Shown: in pieces, positions 53,933 to 64,000 of the stretch
Numbering within the stretch: position 1 is the first letter of the stretch
How the letters are laid out: each line of letters begins with the position of its first letter
DNA from: Cheilinus undulatus
Taxonomy: Eukaryota > Chordata > Actinopteri > Labriformes > Labridae
NCBI RefSeq assembly: GCF_018320785.1
Contig: NC_054873.1
Location: forward strand, 25,634,196 to 25,698,195
DNA: 64,000 bases
Direction of reading: 5' to 3'
The notes under the pieces: model-generated
Seen by the model: only the letters and a program-made list of their open reading frames with translations
Told to the model about the DNA's origin: nothing
The model's database searches: none
Translations under genes and position numbers: made by a program

Positions 53933-56900
53933 TCTCGAGGCGCAGAAAAAAGAGCTAACCTGGATTAAAATCCAAACTCTTCACACATAATTCATAGTGT
54001 CCGTCATCCTTTACGGCGACATGAACATTGGACGAGACTTTCCTGTTCTTCTCAGAGCTAAACTCCACCAAAGAGCGCGCGGGGGAAACATGAAACATCT
54101 GGATGCAGGCAGGGCGTCACTTCTCTGCAGTCTCTCTCTCACACTCACACCCACTGCCCCTGAGGCCATCTATCTCTTCAACACACTTTCACTTTGTTAT
54201 CAGAAGGCGGATGGTGAGTAGCTGATGATTATTGCTCTTCTTTTTCAAGATACCTGCTATATCTGATGAGCTAGGGGAGTTAATGAAAAGCTCAGGTGTG
54301 CAGTGAACTTGAGGGCACTTTTGTCTGTGTCTCGTGTAGTTTCCATTCCCACAAGAGCAGTCTTTTCGTCCCCCTTTTCTCCTCATTTTGTCAGGGAAAA
54401 GAAAAAAACCCTCCACCCAACACTGCTCATAGATGTTGATTCCCAAAGACCCCCGTCTTGGTAATCAGCTAAAACCTGGTCTGGAGACTGGAGAGGAGCC
54501 ATCCTCGAGGAGCCATAGGTTTGTCTATGTGTGTATGTGTACAAGGAGGGAGAGAGAGGGTGGGGTAAACACAAGTAGTCATGTTTCACTGCTTTAGAAA
54601 AAGTCCAAGTTGTATCCCACTGTGTTAAACCCTCCCTCCATCTGTCTCTCCAACTCTTGGCATTTTCCCTCATGTTGTTGTTCTTCTCATCTCTTCTCTG
54701 TTTATTATCTCAGAGACTTCTTAGAGAAGGACTTACCCTATTCTGTCTTGTCTTGTCTGAGTGTTTTAGTATGATGATAGAACATCCAGGGTTTTTAAAT
54801 GGATGTACCAGATTGGAGATTCCCCTGCTAAAAGAGAGCCAGGCTTACATGAGAACAATGAGCTAGATTTTAAACGTAATCTTACCAACATTTTGCCACA
54901 TACCAAACTAAACCTCATTCATGACTCATACCACTTAGACAGTAATAATCACAATTAAAATGTTTCCCCACAGGACCTGCTCTCTTTGCCTCAGTGGGTA
55001 TGCAGCATAAATTCATTCCTTCTATGGCAACTCTAGGCCAAGAAGGCAGATAGAAGACGTTGATAATGCAGGAGAAACTGGAAGATTGCCAGACGTTTTA
55101 TCATAGAGATTCAGATTGTTAAAGTGGATAGAAACTTTAGGAAGGCAGTAGTTTACAGAATTTCTTCCCCTTCAAAAAATCCTCTCTCAGGAATACCAGT
55201 AGGGACAGAAATTGCATTTCACACTCATTCGTACCTCCTGGGCCTTTTCTTGATCAGGAAGATGATCATCTATGTCACACCCAGCCTACAGAGGGTTGCT
55301 GCAAAGGATGATTTCAGCAACATAGAACAAAACTAAGAAGTCACAGTCAGTTTGCTACGTGAGACCACTGTCACACCAGTAAGTGGAGCTAAATACTGAT
55401 ACTGGACTGTTAATCTGCTCAGTGGGACAGTGCTTAAAATGTTTACAGTGATCAGCACGCTCACATTTGCTAATTGAATTGAACACACACAAACAATTTG
55501 CTACATACTATATCTGTTTTTATAAACTGGTTTCAATTCATTTCAATGCAATTAGCTCTCCTGGTATGGAAAACATCAGTTTTATTGCAAAGCAATATAC
55601 ATATTTATAATAATAATAACAACAGAATAAAGTATTGTAGTTGATATCAAAAACTTGGTTTAAAATGAAATTGAATTTGAAATGTAGAAATTCTATTTTT
55701 TCCTATATATGCAAAAAGGCGGTGGTGTTGTGATTGAGGTTCTTTGGACACAACAGGTCTTGTAATGTGCTGCACCATTTTCATACTGTTGCACTTCATC
55801 CAGATAAAGAAGTTTCTGTTGGTTGTTCATGCTGGTGAATTGTTTTTGTCTGCTGGAGAAAAATACACAGAACTTGTCTCTGTCATTGCTAGAAAGTGCT
55901 GCTCTGTTTCCACCAGTCTTTCTCAGGTTTTTATCCTTCTACAAGTGAAAATGTACATAGTGTAAATACATATCTAATATTAACATTACTGTTTGGCTTC
56001 TTGTATTAACTGTAAATCACACTACGTGTCTTTTTTGCTTTAGATTTTATTTCCTTGTTATTTATTGTGAGCTGTTATAACAACCAGATTTCCTCCAATC
56101 AGAAATCAAAATGCTTTATTGTATTTTATTTTCTTAAAGTATATAGGGAGGTTTCTATTCATGAACTAACGGTTTTAAGATGGTGGGGCTTCTTAAATAA
56201 GTGAGGGGGTCATGAGAGTTATCAGTCCCAAGGGAATAATGTAGGTCTGCCCCAAATTTCATGGGATTATATCTATGGCCTGTTAAGACATTTCACTTAA
56301 AATCACACATTTAAAACTCATGGTGGTGCTAAGAGGAAAATTCAGAGGACCCTCAAAGTCAGATGGATTGGTGCAAAGCATTATTTTCATTGAATGAACA
56401 CTTTTAGAGATAATTTACTAGAGAGACTTAGATTTTTAGACTGATTGTCCAGTCAACAGTGCCATTACCAGCATATATTTCCTTTAAGACACAAACTTTT
56501 GCTTAATTTGCTTTTGCTTACTTTTGCTTAATTAGATCTAAACCAACAGTCCTTGATGAATGATCTCTGTAGTTTTAGCTGATTTTTATATAAGATGACA
56601 CATATAAAAACTAAGAACAAATTCTCTTAAAATAGACATTCAGATGAGGAAGTTGCCTCAGCCAGCTGTTCAAATCCATCTAGTATAACTTCATTTATCC
56701 TCAACTCTGCTGACATCCACTGGTCTAATCCAGGCACAGCACACAAATTCAACCAGTCCAGCACTGTCAACATAAGCCTATTATGACAACACAAAATAAA
56801 GGGGACGCATTAGAGAGTAATAATTTTCAAAAATAAGTTCAGTTAATGCTTCTTGGCAGAAATATTTATACATGATCTGGGTGGCAAACTGTGAGTAGTT

Positions 56901-58269
56901 CAACCTTCCCCTGAGGCAAACTTCAGTCTCCAAAATGTCTGCTCCCCCTGCACCTCTCTAACAATAGAAACCGCTCACATGCCTGCGCTAACCAAAACAT
57001 TTCTTGTGGAGCCAGACGACAGCTTTCATCGCAGGAGCCTCAGAGAAATGTGCAGTCACACACCTGTACGTGTGTCTGTGTGTGTGGCTATACATGCCGG
57101 GGCAAGTGTGAAAAAAGGATGTGGGTTAATCTGAACAGCCATGTTTTATAGCTAATCCCATGTCAGGTTCCATTAGGGAATGAACAAATCCAACAAGCAT
57201 AGACTGTTACACAATTCAGATACTCTTTGTTTTTTTAATCATTTTTTATTGATACAGTTATTTAAATTATATTGATATGTAAGCATTCATTTAAAGAGTA
57301 TAATTTAAAGGGTAATATTTGGTGTAGTATAAATTTATAGTTTAACATTTCCAGTGTTAATCTGTAAAATAGAGCCTGAATAAAAGCTTGGTGGGACTGA
57401 CTGTTGAGCTTCGCCTGCATAGCGAGCTGTTTATGAAGACCAGATCTCTTTGTGCCAGACAAATCTCTTAAATTCACTTGTGACCCCGGTCTCTTACCTC
57501 ACTGACAATCTAATCTGATTGGCTCAGTCCTTGTCCCTGGCCAGGTAAGCCCCGCCCCTCAGGGTTTAGCCCCTGCGGCTGACATTTATCCCAGGATACA
57601 CACCATAAGCTGCTGTCTGCTTGTTAATGTATGTAGGCGGGGGTCAGGGTGTATGTTAGTGTGCGTGTGTTAGTGTGTGCATGTATGTGTGGTGCTTATT
57701 GCTGCCACTTTGATTTTCCTAAAAGACTGCCTCTGTCTTTCTTCTGAGAGGTGTTTAAAGGCACGTCGGGGAGTCGGAGATGTTACTTCCATCAGAAGTC
57801 AGGATGATATGGAGACTGACAGACAAGCAGCAGAGGATTTGACAACAACAGGTCAGTCTGTAGAGTGACAGACCGCGTAGATTGTCTGCATTTATACCCA
57901 TGATTACTTAATGTCTGTGAAAGCTTAAGGCTGTTTGATTATCTTTCATTTGAGAAATATTAAATAAATAGGACAACGACAGCATGTCTGCTCTTCAGTG
58001 TACTGTGTTAGAATGGGGGAAGCTGGGAAGAAACCCACTTAAAGGGGATTTGATGGCATTATACAACAGGTGCTCTCCTTTATGTTCATTAGGAAAGGGT
58101 CTTAGTCTAATGGAAGTCTTGAAACATGTTGGTATCAAAGTGAACCTAGGTCCAGCCCAGTCATTCATACAGTTTCTGTGAAAAGGATGACCATGTTTAG
58201 TTACCCGTGCTTGTTTTTCCTCTCTTCACTTAGAAAGATCTGGATCCTGAGGCCTGACTGAGCCCAGGA
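53933..58269. other. Intergenic region between divergent kcp and the CDHR5-like gene
   Basis: No supported coding exon. The kcp promoter should lie just right of 53932. Open frames such as 54189-54446 (minus), 55124-55336 and 55744-55965 (plus) show no domain, repeat pattern or splice context that supports them. A possible non-coding first exon of the CDHR5-like gene ends near 57850. Confidence 0.5.
57545..57851 (+). promoter_or_regulatory. Possible promoter and 5' UTR exon of the CDHR5-like gene
   Basis: A GC-box-like GCCCCGCCCCTC lies at about 57548-57559. Near 57851 AACAACAG|GTCAGT could be a donor, and CTTCACTTAG ending at 58233 a matching acceptor that leads into the exon with the start codon at 58270. 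This is a splice-site reading only, with no coding constraint to test it. Confidence 0.3.
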
Positions 58270-61200
58270 ATGGCTGACAATAAACTGACATGGAGTTTGT
58301 CTCAGTTGTGTCTAGTTTGTTCACTTTTCATGTTCCTGTGTCTGCACACAGCAACCGGTAAGGCTGCTTCACATTTAATCACTTCAGAGAATTTGACCAG
58401 AATGAGTAGATTCACACACTGCTAATTTGTTTGACAGGACTGTCAGGGTGGGGCGGATGTTTGGATGGTCAAGACGTGTTTGCCACCATCAGAGAAAACA
58501 GCCATTGGGGGGAGGTTGTTGCTGAACTTCTGGCGGACACCCGGATGGAGGGGGTTCACTGGAGGCTGGAGGGAAAAGATGCTGATTGGTTCTTCTTGGA
58601 TGAAAGATACATCCGGCTCAACACATCAGCTGACAAGATCTTGGACAAGGAGGTAAAGAGACAACTAAATCACTGACCTGAGTGTCTGAGCTTTCTTATA
58701 ATCAGACAGCCTTGAATACAATGTGAGGATTACGGATTGAAATCCCATTAGTTTAGAGGAATACCTGTAACTGCGTGGGGGTGCAATAAAGAAACAGTGT
58801 CTAAGTTTAGAATAAACTATAAGAGGCTGCACCATTGCAATCTCATTCTTGGACAAAACACAATCTCTCTTACCGTCATCCCCTTCTTCGCCAGCTGTCT
58901 TACATTATGGCAGCTGTTACAAGGTCAACGAGATTAGAAGTCTCTCCGTCTCTCAGTGTCTCTACTTCTGTCTTGCTACCCTTGAAAAGAAAAAACTCCT
59001 AGACTCAAGATAGTTAATACAACTAGAAAATTTTAAGACTGTAATGCCAGTTGTCAAATATATCAACAAGAAGGTTAATATTTAAAATTCCTCTTTCAAT
59101 ACACAATTGAAAGCATTATTTCAGTGTGCACTCTCCTAGTGCTAAATATAAAGGAAAATATTCAAATTTTAGATTAAATAAAAGCAGAAAGTGTAGCTTA
59201 TTTCCATATATTCTGTACACACACAATGCATTACAATGTAGATCAAGGAATATGCATTGCATTTGTTTCACTTTCAGGACAATAAATAAGGAAAATGACA
59301 GTCAAAAATAAATTCTATAAGAGGAGGCCAAATATGATGGTAAAACATACAAAAAACTCAAGTAGTATTATCATATTTCCATGTGCTTTAAATTTGCTAT
59401 GCAGCATTTAAAACAAGACATTTTCCACATTATTTATATTCCCAGCAGTCTGTAATTAATAATTCATATTTAGATTATTATTTTCAATGCCTCCCTTCTA
59501 AGCATGTGTCCATTGTCTGTTTTTTGTTTTTTTGTTGTCCCATCTCGCAGGTCCAGGGTCCTTTCCTAACAGCTGAGTTAACCTGTTTTGAAGAGGACAT
59601 ATTTCAGGTGCACATCTTCCCCTCATCTTTTGCAAAATCCTGAATTTGTTGTGCTGAATTCAAACTTAAGTATGTTTTTTTCATTGCTGCTGTTTCAGAG
59701 TGTGTACAGGATCATGGTGGAGATTCTCAATGAGAATGATAACTCCCCGGTATTTGCAGCAAACAGTGTACACTCTCTTACTCTCAGTGAGGTGGGAAAC
59801 TTTCAGAGACATGCATCTGCGCAACGATACACAAAATGCACATGATTCAAGCTCAAAAGCCTTTCTCCGTTGTTTGTGCTTTCCAGCTGACTCCTGTAAG
59901 CACTGTAGTCTTTACTGTCCTGGCCACAGATGCTGATAATGACAAGATCATTTACTCCATTGACCAGACTTCAGTGAGTTTTACTTTTTTAATACCAAAC
60001 AAACAAAAGTCAAAACCACAGTCCCGGCATCATGTGTTTGTGTGTGTTCTGCAGCCTGATGCAGAGAACTTCAAGATCATTCTCCCCAACAGTGGAGAGG
60101 TGATCCTGTCCAAGCCTCTGGACTACGAGACCAAAACCTCTCTCAGTGTCACCATCCACGCCTCGGTAAGCCAAGTACAATACATTACCTCTGAAATTAA
60201 CCCAGACGCTTTCAGTTCTAAATTCTTGACACAAAAAAACCCACTCTTGTTTTATGTAATCCCCTCAGGAAATGACCACCGCTGAGCGCTTCAATACTAG
60301 CACCAACATCACCATCTTTGTGCTGGATGGAGATGACCAGTATCCACAGTTTCTGCCCTGTGTGTTTCTACTCCAAAATGAGACCAATCGTATCTGCACC
60401 AGCCCTGTTTACATTGCCAATGTCACAGAAGGGGAGGAGGTAGGTTACACAAACACACAATGCACACAAATTACTACTGCTATATAGAATTATCCAGTGA
60501 TGGAGTGTACCCTCTTATTTTTCAGTCTCCACAGAGTAAAACCACTCCTCAGTCCACTCTAATGCACATCATTCAGTAGTTTGCTGTATTTGTTTCTAAG
60601 AATGGCGAAGGCATGACCGGCCTTACTCTCCTTCTAATTGGCTCGTACTTGTTGTTGCCTTTGTTGTTTGGTTGGGTAAGAATATCAGGGTAAGCCAATC
60701 AGGGGTAGAGTAGGGTGCGTCGTGCTCTTAAGTCCTGCTTGAGCTGAAGTCAAGCAGCAAAAGTTGGTGGTTAGTGTGCAGATACAAAAGGCTTGTTTTC
60801 AGGTGTTCAAATATATAAATATATATATATATACAAGGGTTATACAGGTTATTGAACAGGATGTTGATCCTTTGCTTCATGTGTTGCCAAAAAATGAAGG
60901 GAGCATGAAGTTAGAGTTTTCTATACATATGATTGCAACTCTAAGTCCATTGGTTCAATTTGATAGTCCTTAAAAGCTAGGAATTTAGGCAACTTAGTTT
61001 TTGACTTGGGGGTAAAACTATGTCCTGTCATTACAAAACAGCTTTAAGAAGACCAGGGAAATAGCAATGGAGGGTTGACGTATATGTACACTCCTGTTTG
61101 TGTGCTGTGCATACTCACATAATATCTTGGTTTCAGAAACCTGGATAAGCTCTTATCCCAGTTTTAAGAAAACTGGATCTTTTACCTGAAGTAGACTAAA

Positions 61201-63119
61201 GTAGAGTACTGTGTCACGCCAATACCTTATTCTGGTTTCTGGACCAGTTTTGTTGTTATAGATAAACAAACTAAATTAATGAGACAGTTATTATTTACCC
61301 AAAGGAGCAATCACAAAGGCTTTAGGAAGAGCCTTCAAGTGTGCCATGTGTACATTGAGGTTCTACCTCTACCCCTCAAAACAGAGTGACATGGAGGTAG
61401 TGGTGAAATCTTCCTATATGAAGTGGGAAAGCTTAAAGCTGTACATTTCTACTTCAAGTGACTATTTTAAAACACTTTTTTTTTAAATCAAAAGGACTAC
61501 AATGAATTGAAACAAAACCAGATTATGATATTATTTTAGATTGTTGTTGTACATTTTAACTTTTGCAGATAATTCACAAGGTTTTAGATTTTCCATATCA
61601 CTCAGTTTGGGATGTACCACTAGAACATATCTATTTGAAGGTTCACCTTACCCCTTCATTTCAAAAATAATTTGGACACCCTACCCCTGGATATTGACAT
61701 GCAAAATGTAGGGACAGGGCTTTGTGGTAAGGCATAGGGTGAATTGGGATTGAGCCCACCATTCCCATATTATAGTTACAGTAAGTAATAGTTTATTTAG
61801 TCAGAACACAAACTCCAAACATTTTACACAGAATGGACATTTCAAACAAAATCAATGAGCATGTGTTTAGTACTGACTAAAATGGCATTGTTATTATTAT
61901 TATTATTATTATTATCTTAAATTCTAGAAAATGATTTGCACCTTGGTACTCCTCCAAATGCAGCTGGTGCTTTTAGAAAAATACTTTTTGGCCTCCTGCC
62001 CCCCTTTAAGTCCATTAATGATCATTCAGCTTGGCAGCAGCAATGCATAGATGTCACACTTAAACCACTCTCTATCTGTCAATCCTGTAGATGAGATAAT
62101 CTAAGGCTTACCTGTGGAGTTCTTGCATTTAATTACGTTCGTTGACGAAAACAACTTTAAGTTCATCTGCTATAGATCCTTGACTGCAAAGGCTTTCACT
62201 CCAGTGCTATGTGGTCTGATACAACAGGTTATTGCCTTAGATTTCATGATGATCTATTTTTAGATCATACATTTTTCTCATGTTGCAGGACATTGTGTTG
62301 AACTTCTCTCCCGGGCCTATATATGCAGTAGATGGAGACAGAGGACTCAACTCTCCAGTCAGCTATGCTATTGTCTCAGGTACAAAACATACTCATGCAA
62401 GCTGAAATTAAAATTTAATGTTGATACATTAGCACATCTATTACTGTGTTTGTGGTCATACTAGGAAATGATGATGGACGTTTCCTGATCGACAGAGAGA
62501 CGGGGGAAGTGAGACTGGTTCATGGGGTGCCAGATAGACTCACAACCCCATTGGTGCATCTACAGGTCATGGTAAGCGTTACATACTAAGTGTTAGCAGG
62601 TTTTACATGGCGTTCTCTATTTCTCTCAGCACTAATTTCCCTTTGCTGTCCTTTTGTCTGTTTTGCATCCAGGCTTATCAGGACGATGACCCCAGGAAAT
62701 ATTCTGTTGCTAGAGTGCTGGTCCGATTTGTGGCTGTGAACATGTTTCGTCCTGAGTTTGAAATGGCTGAATATCAAGGCTTTGTAACTGGAGGGAAGAG
62801 CCCTGTCGCCCTTGTCAACACCTATGGCAACAGAGCACTGATGTTACATGTTGATGATCAAGACTTTAGTCATGTATGCACCTCACAAACACATGAAAAC
62901 ACCTACAGTGCAAAAAAACTAAATGCATTTCTGTTTTTTTGAGAAATGTTGTTACCAGTTTCCTACATTTTTGTTCCATATTGACAGGGATTTAACCCCA
63001 TGATATACTACACCTTCAGCCCTAAATCCAACCATACAGATGTCTACAGAATCACACAGGAGGGCCTTCTGATCGCCTGGACTGATCATCTCCAACCACA
63101 GCAGAAGCATGTTCTACAG
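58270..63119 (+). CDS. cdhr5: Cadherin-related family member 5-like protein, N-terminal part (3' end outside window)
   Basis: Single-pass cadherin-type adhesion protein; in mammals CDHR5 joins CDHR2 between brush-border microvilli. Twelve coding exons: 58270-58357, 58438-58652, 59551-59607, 59699-59791, 59887-59973, 60055-60165, 60269-60439, 62289-62379, 62465-62571, 62673-62873, 62988-63119, all phase-compatible apart from my not seeing the final exons. The start MADNKLTWSLSQLCLVCSLF leads into a signal peptide. Cadherin calcium-site motifs include LNENDNSPVF, ATDADNDK, LDYETKTSL and VLDGDDQYPQF. FSPGPIYAVDGDRGLNSPVS closely matches the third repeat of CDHR5 (PGPIYAEDGDRG). About 420 codons are present, covering repeats one to three and part of a fourth; the mucin-like stalk, membrane segment and tail would lie to the right. 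The listed exons number eleven plus any beyond the edge. Assignment to the cdhr5a or cdhr5b copy is not possible. Confidence 0.88.
60811..60834. repeat. Short (AT)n microsatellite
   Basis: Imperfect ATATATAAAT/ATATATAT run in the 1.85-kb intron of the CDHR5-like gene. The rest of that intron shows nothing I can name. Confidence 0.85.
61891..61915. repeat. (TTA)n microsatellite
   Basis: Eight consecutive TTA units in the intron between exons 60269-60439 and 62289-62379 of the CDHR5-like gene. Confidence 0.95.
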
Positions 63120-64000
63120 GTAACGCTTTAGAAGAAAAAAATTTACTTACCCCAGAGTGTGTTTTTTAAGATTAAGGCCAGCAAATACATACCAGACATT
63201 ATTTTAAATTTATGTTTCTAGATCCATTTCTCATTGCATATTTTTTAAATGGCAAGAGCAAAAAACTTAAGGTGTAATTCCTTTTGACACACGCGAGCAT
63301 TGTGTACACTTCATCTTTTAAAAAGAAAAAAATAAACTTAGCTTGCAGGTATTCTTAATGTGTTTTTCAAGCTTGAACTCAAAAGTTGGTATACAATTTA
63401 ACTGGCTGAAATGTAAAAATAAATCAGCATGTCCCTAAAAAGAAAATTGATGTGATAATAATTGAGGATCAAGCATTAACCAAGTCACATGTATATCAAG
63501 CAAGACGAGTATTAAGTGGTGCTATCAGCTTATAAATCAATTACAGGCTTTGTGATTTATTAATCTTGATTAATTGCATCAAAAGATGGGGAAACTCAAG
63601 CACCCAGTAGCAGCTTTCAAGACACATAACATGAAACTCTTACATGTGTAGACCCCCCATGTTAAGCATGCACAATTGCCAGAAAAAGTATTAAGTCTTT
63701 CTAAGTTAAGGTTACATTTGAATAAAGTAAAATCAAACAAAAATTTAAACAGAATAAAATAAAATAAAAATAGAAGCCTTTCAATAACAAAAAAATAAAC
63801 ATAGAGATTATATATACTTTATTCAGTTTAAATCACAAAAGAACTGGAGATAGAAATCACACATAAACAGATAATAATGCAGTGTTCTATGGATGTTGTG
63901 CAGGTTTGACATGGGATTTAAAAATTAAAGTGTACAGAAGACAATAAGATAAATAGCTGTCTCTTAAAACATTTGTGCAATTTCGCAGTTAAAATTATGC
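63120..64000. other. Intron tail of the CDHR5-like gene
   Basis: After the GTAACG donor at 63120 no further exon with an acceptor and a cadherin-like frame is visible. The sequence is A/T-rich with AATAAAATAAAAT-type tracts near 63750. The next exon is presumably beyond the right edge. Confidence 0.5.

Noticed and set aside
54189..54446. Minus-strand frame with a CSCGNGNY-type cysteine cluster between kcp and the cadherin
   Set aside because: No splice context, no recognised module, and no phase link to kcp exon 1, whose signal peptide gives a complete start.
55124..55336. Plus-strand 70-codon frame in the intergenic region
   Set aside because: No domain and no matching exons; neighbouring frames are full of stops.

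Overview
This is vertebrate nuclear DNA, almost certainly from a ray-finned (teleost) fish. Genes are split into many short exons with consensus GT/AG junctions. The spaces between exons carry fish-type repeats: short non-autonomous hAT-like elements, TTAA-flanked elements with terminal inverted repeats, a truncated L2-type LINE and A/T-rich microsatellites. No operons, CRISPR arrays, tRNA or rRNA genes were seen. Teleost is an inference from repeat style, compact introns and protein similarity; the species cannot be named from sequence alone.

Layout, left to right. (1) 1-1391: the right part of a hAT-like element inside an intron. (2) 1422-6038, minus: the first 13 coding exons of ppp6r2, a PP6 phosphatase regulatory subunit; its 3' half lies beyond the left edge. 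(3) 6063-8879: a shared upstream region between ppp6r2 and the divergent dnaja2. (4) 8880-12916, plus: a complete nine-exon dnaja2 (412 aa) with a long 3' UTR. (5) 14650-20969, minus: a gene of about 1,000 codons that I do not recognise, with a charged coiled-coil C-terminus; it converges on dnaja2 with poly(A) signals only about 50 bp apart. (6) 22780-53932, minus: a complete 46-exon kielin/chordin-like gene (kcp). Its exons sum to 6,306 coding bases, an exact multiple of three (2,101 aa): signal peptide, TSPN/laminin-G domain, coiled coil, about 24 von Willebrand factor C (VWC) modules, then VWD, C8 and TIL domains. (7) 58270-63119, plus: the first 12 coding exons of a cadherin most like CDHR5, running off the right edge.

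The genes are not a pathway cluster. ppp6r2 and dnaja2 look like housekeeping genes (phosphatase targeting, Hsp70 co-chaperone), kcp encodes a secreted modulator of BMP/TGF-beta signalling, and the CDHR5-like cadherin resembles intestinal brush-border adhesion proteins. I found no convincing new biological system. The best leads are the unrecognised gene, a tyrosinase copper-A-like coding fragment inside the 5.4-kb kcp intron, the regular exon-duplication pattern of the VWC array with a local patch of apparent intron loss, an apparently half-length first VWC module, a perfect 16-bp inverted repeat, and a nested transposon.
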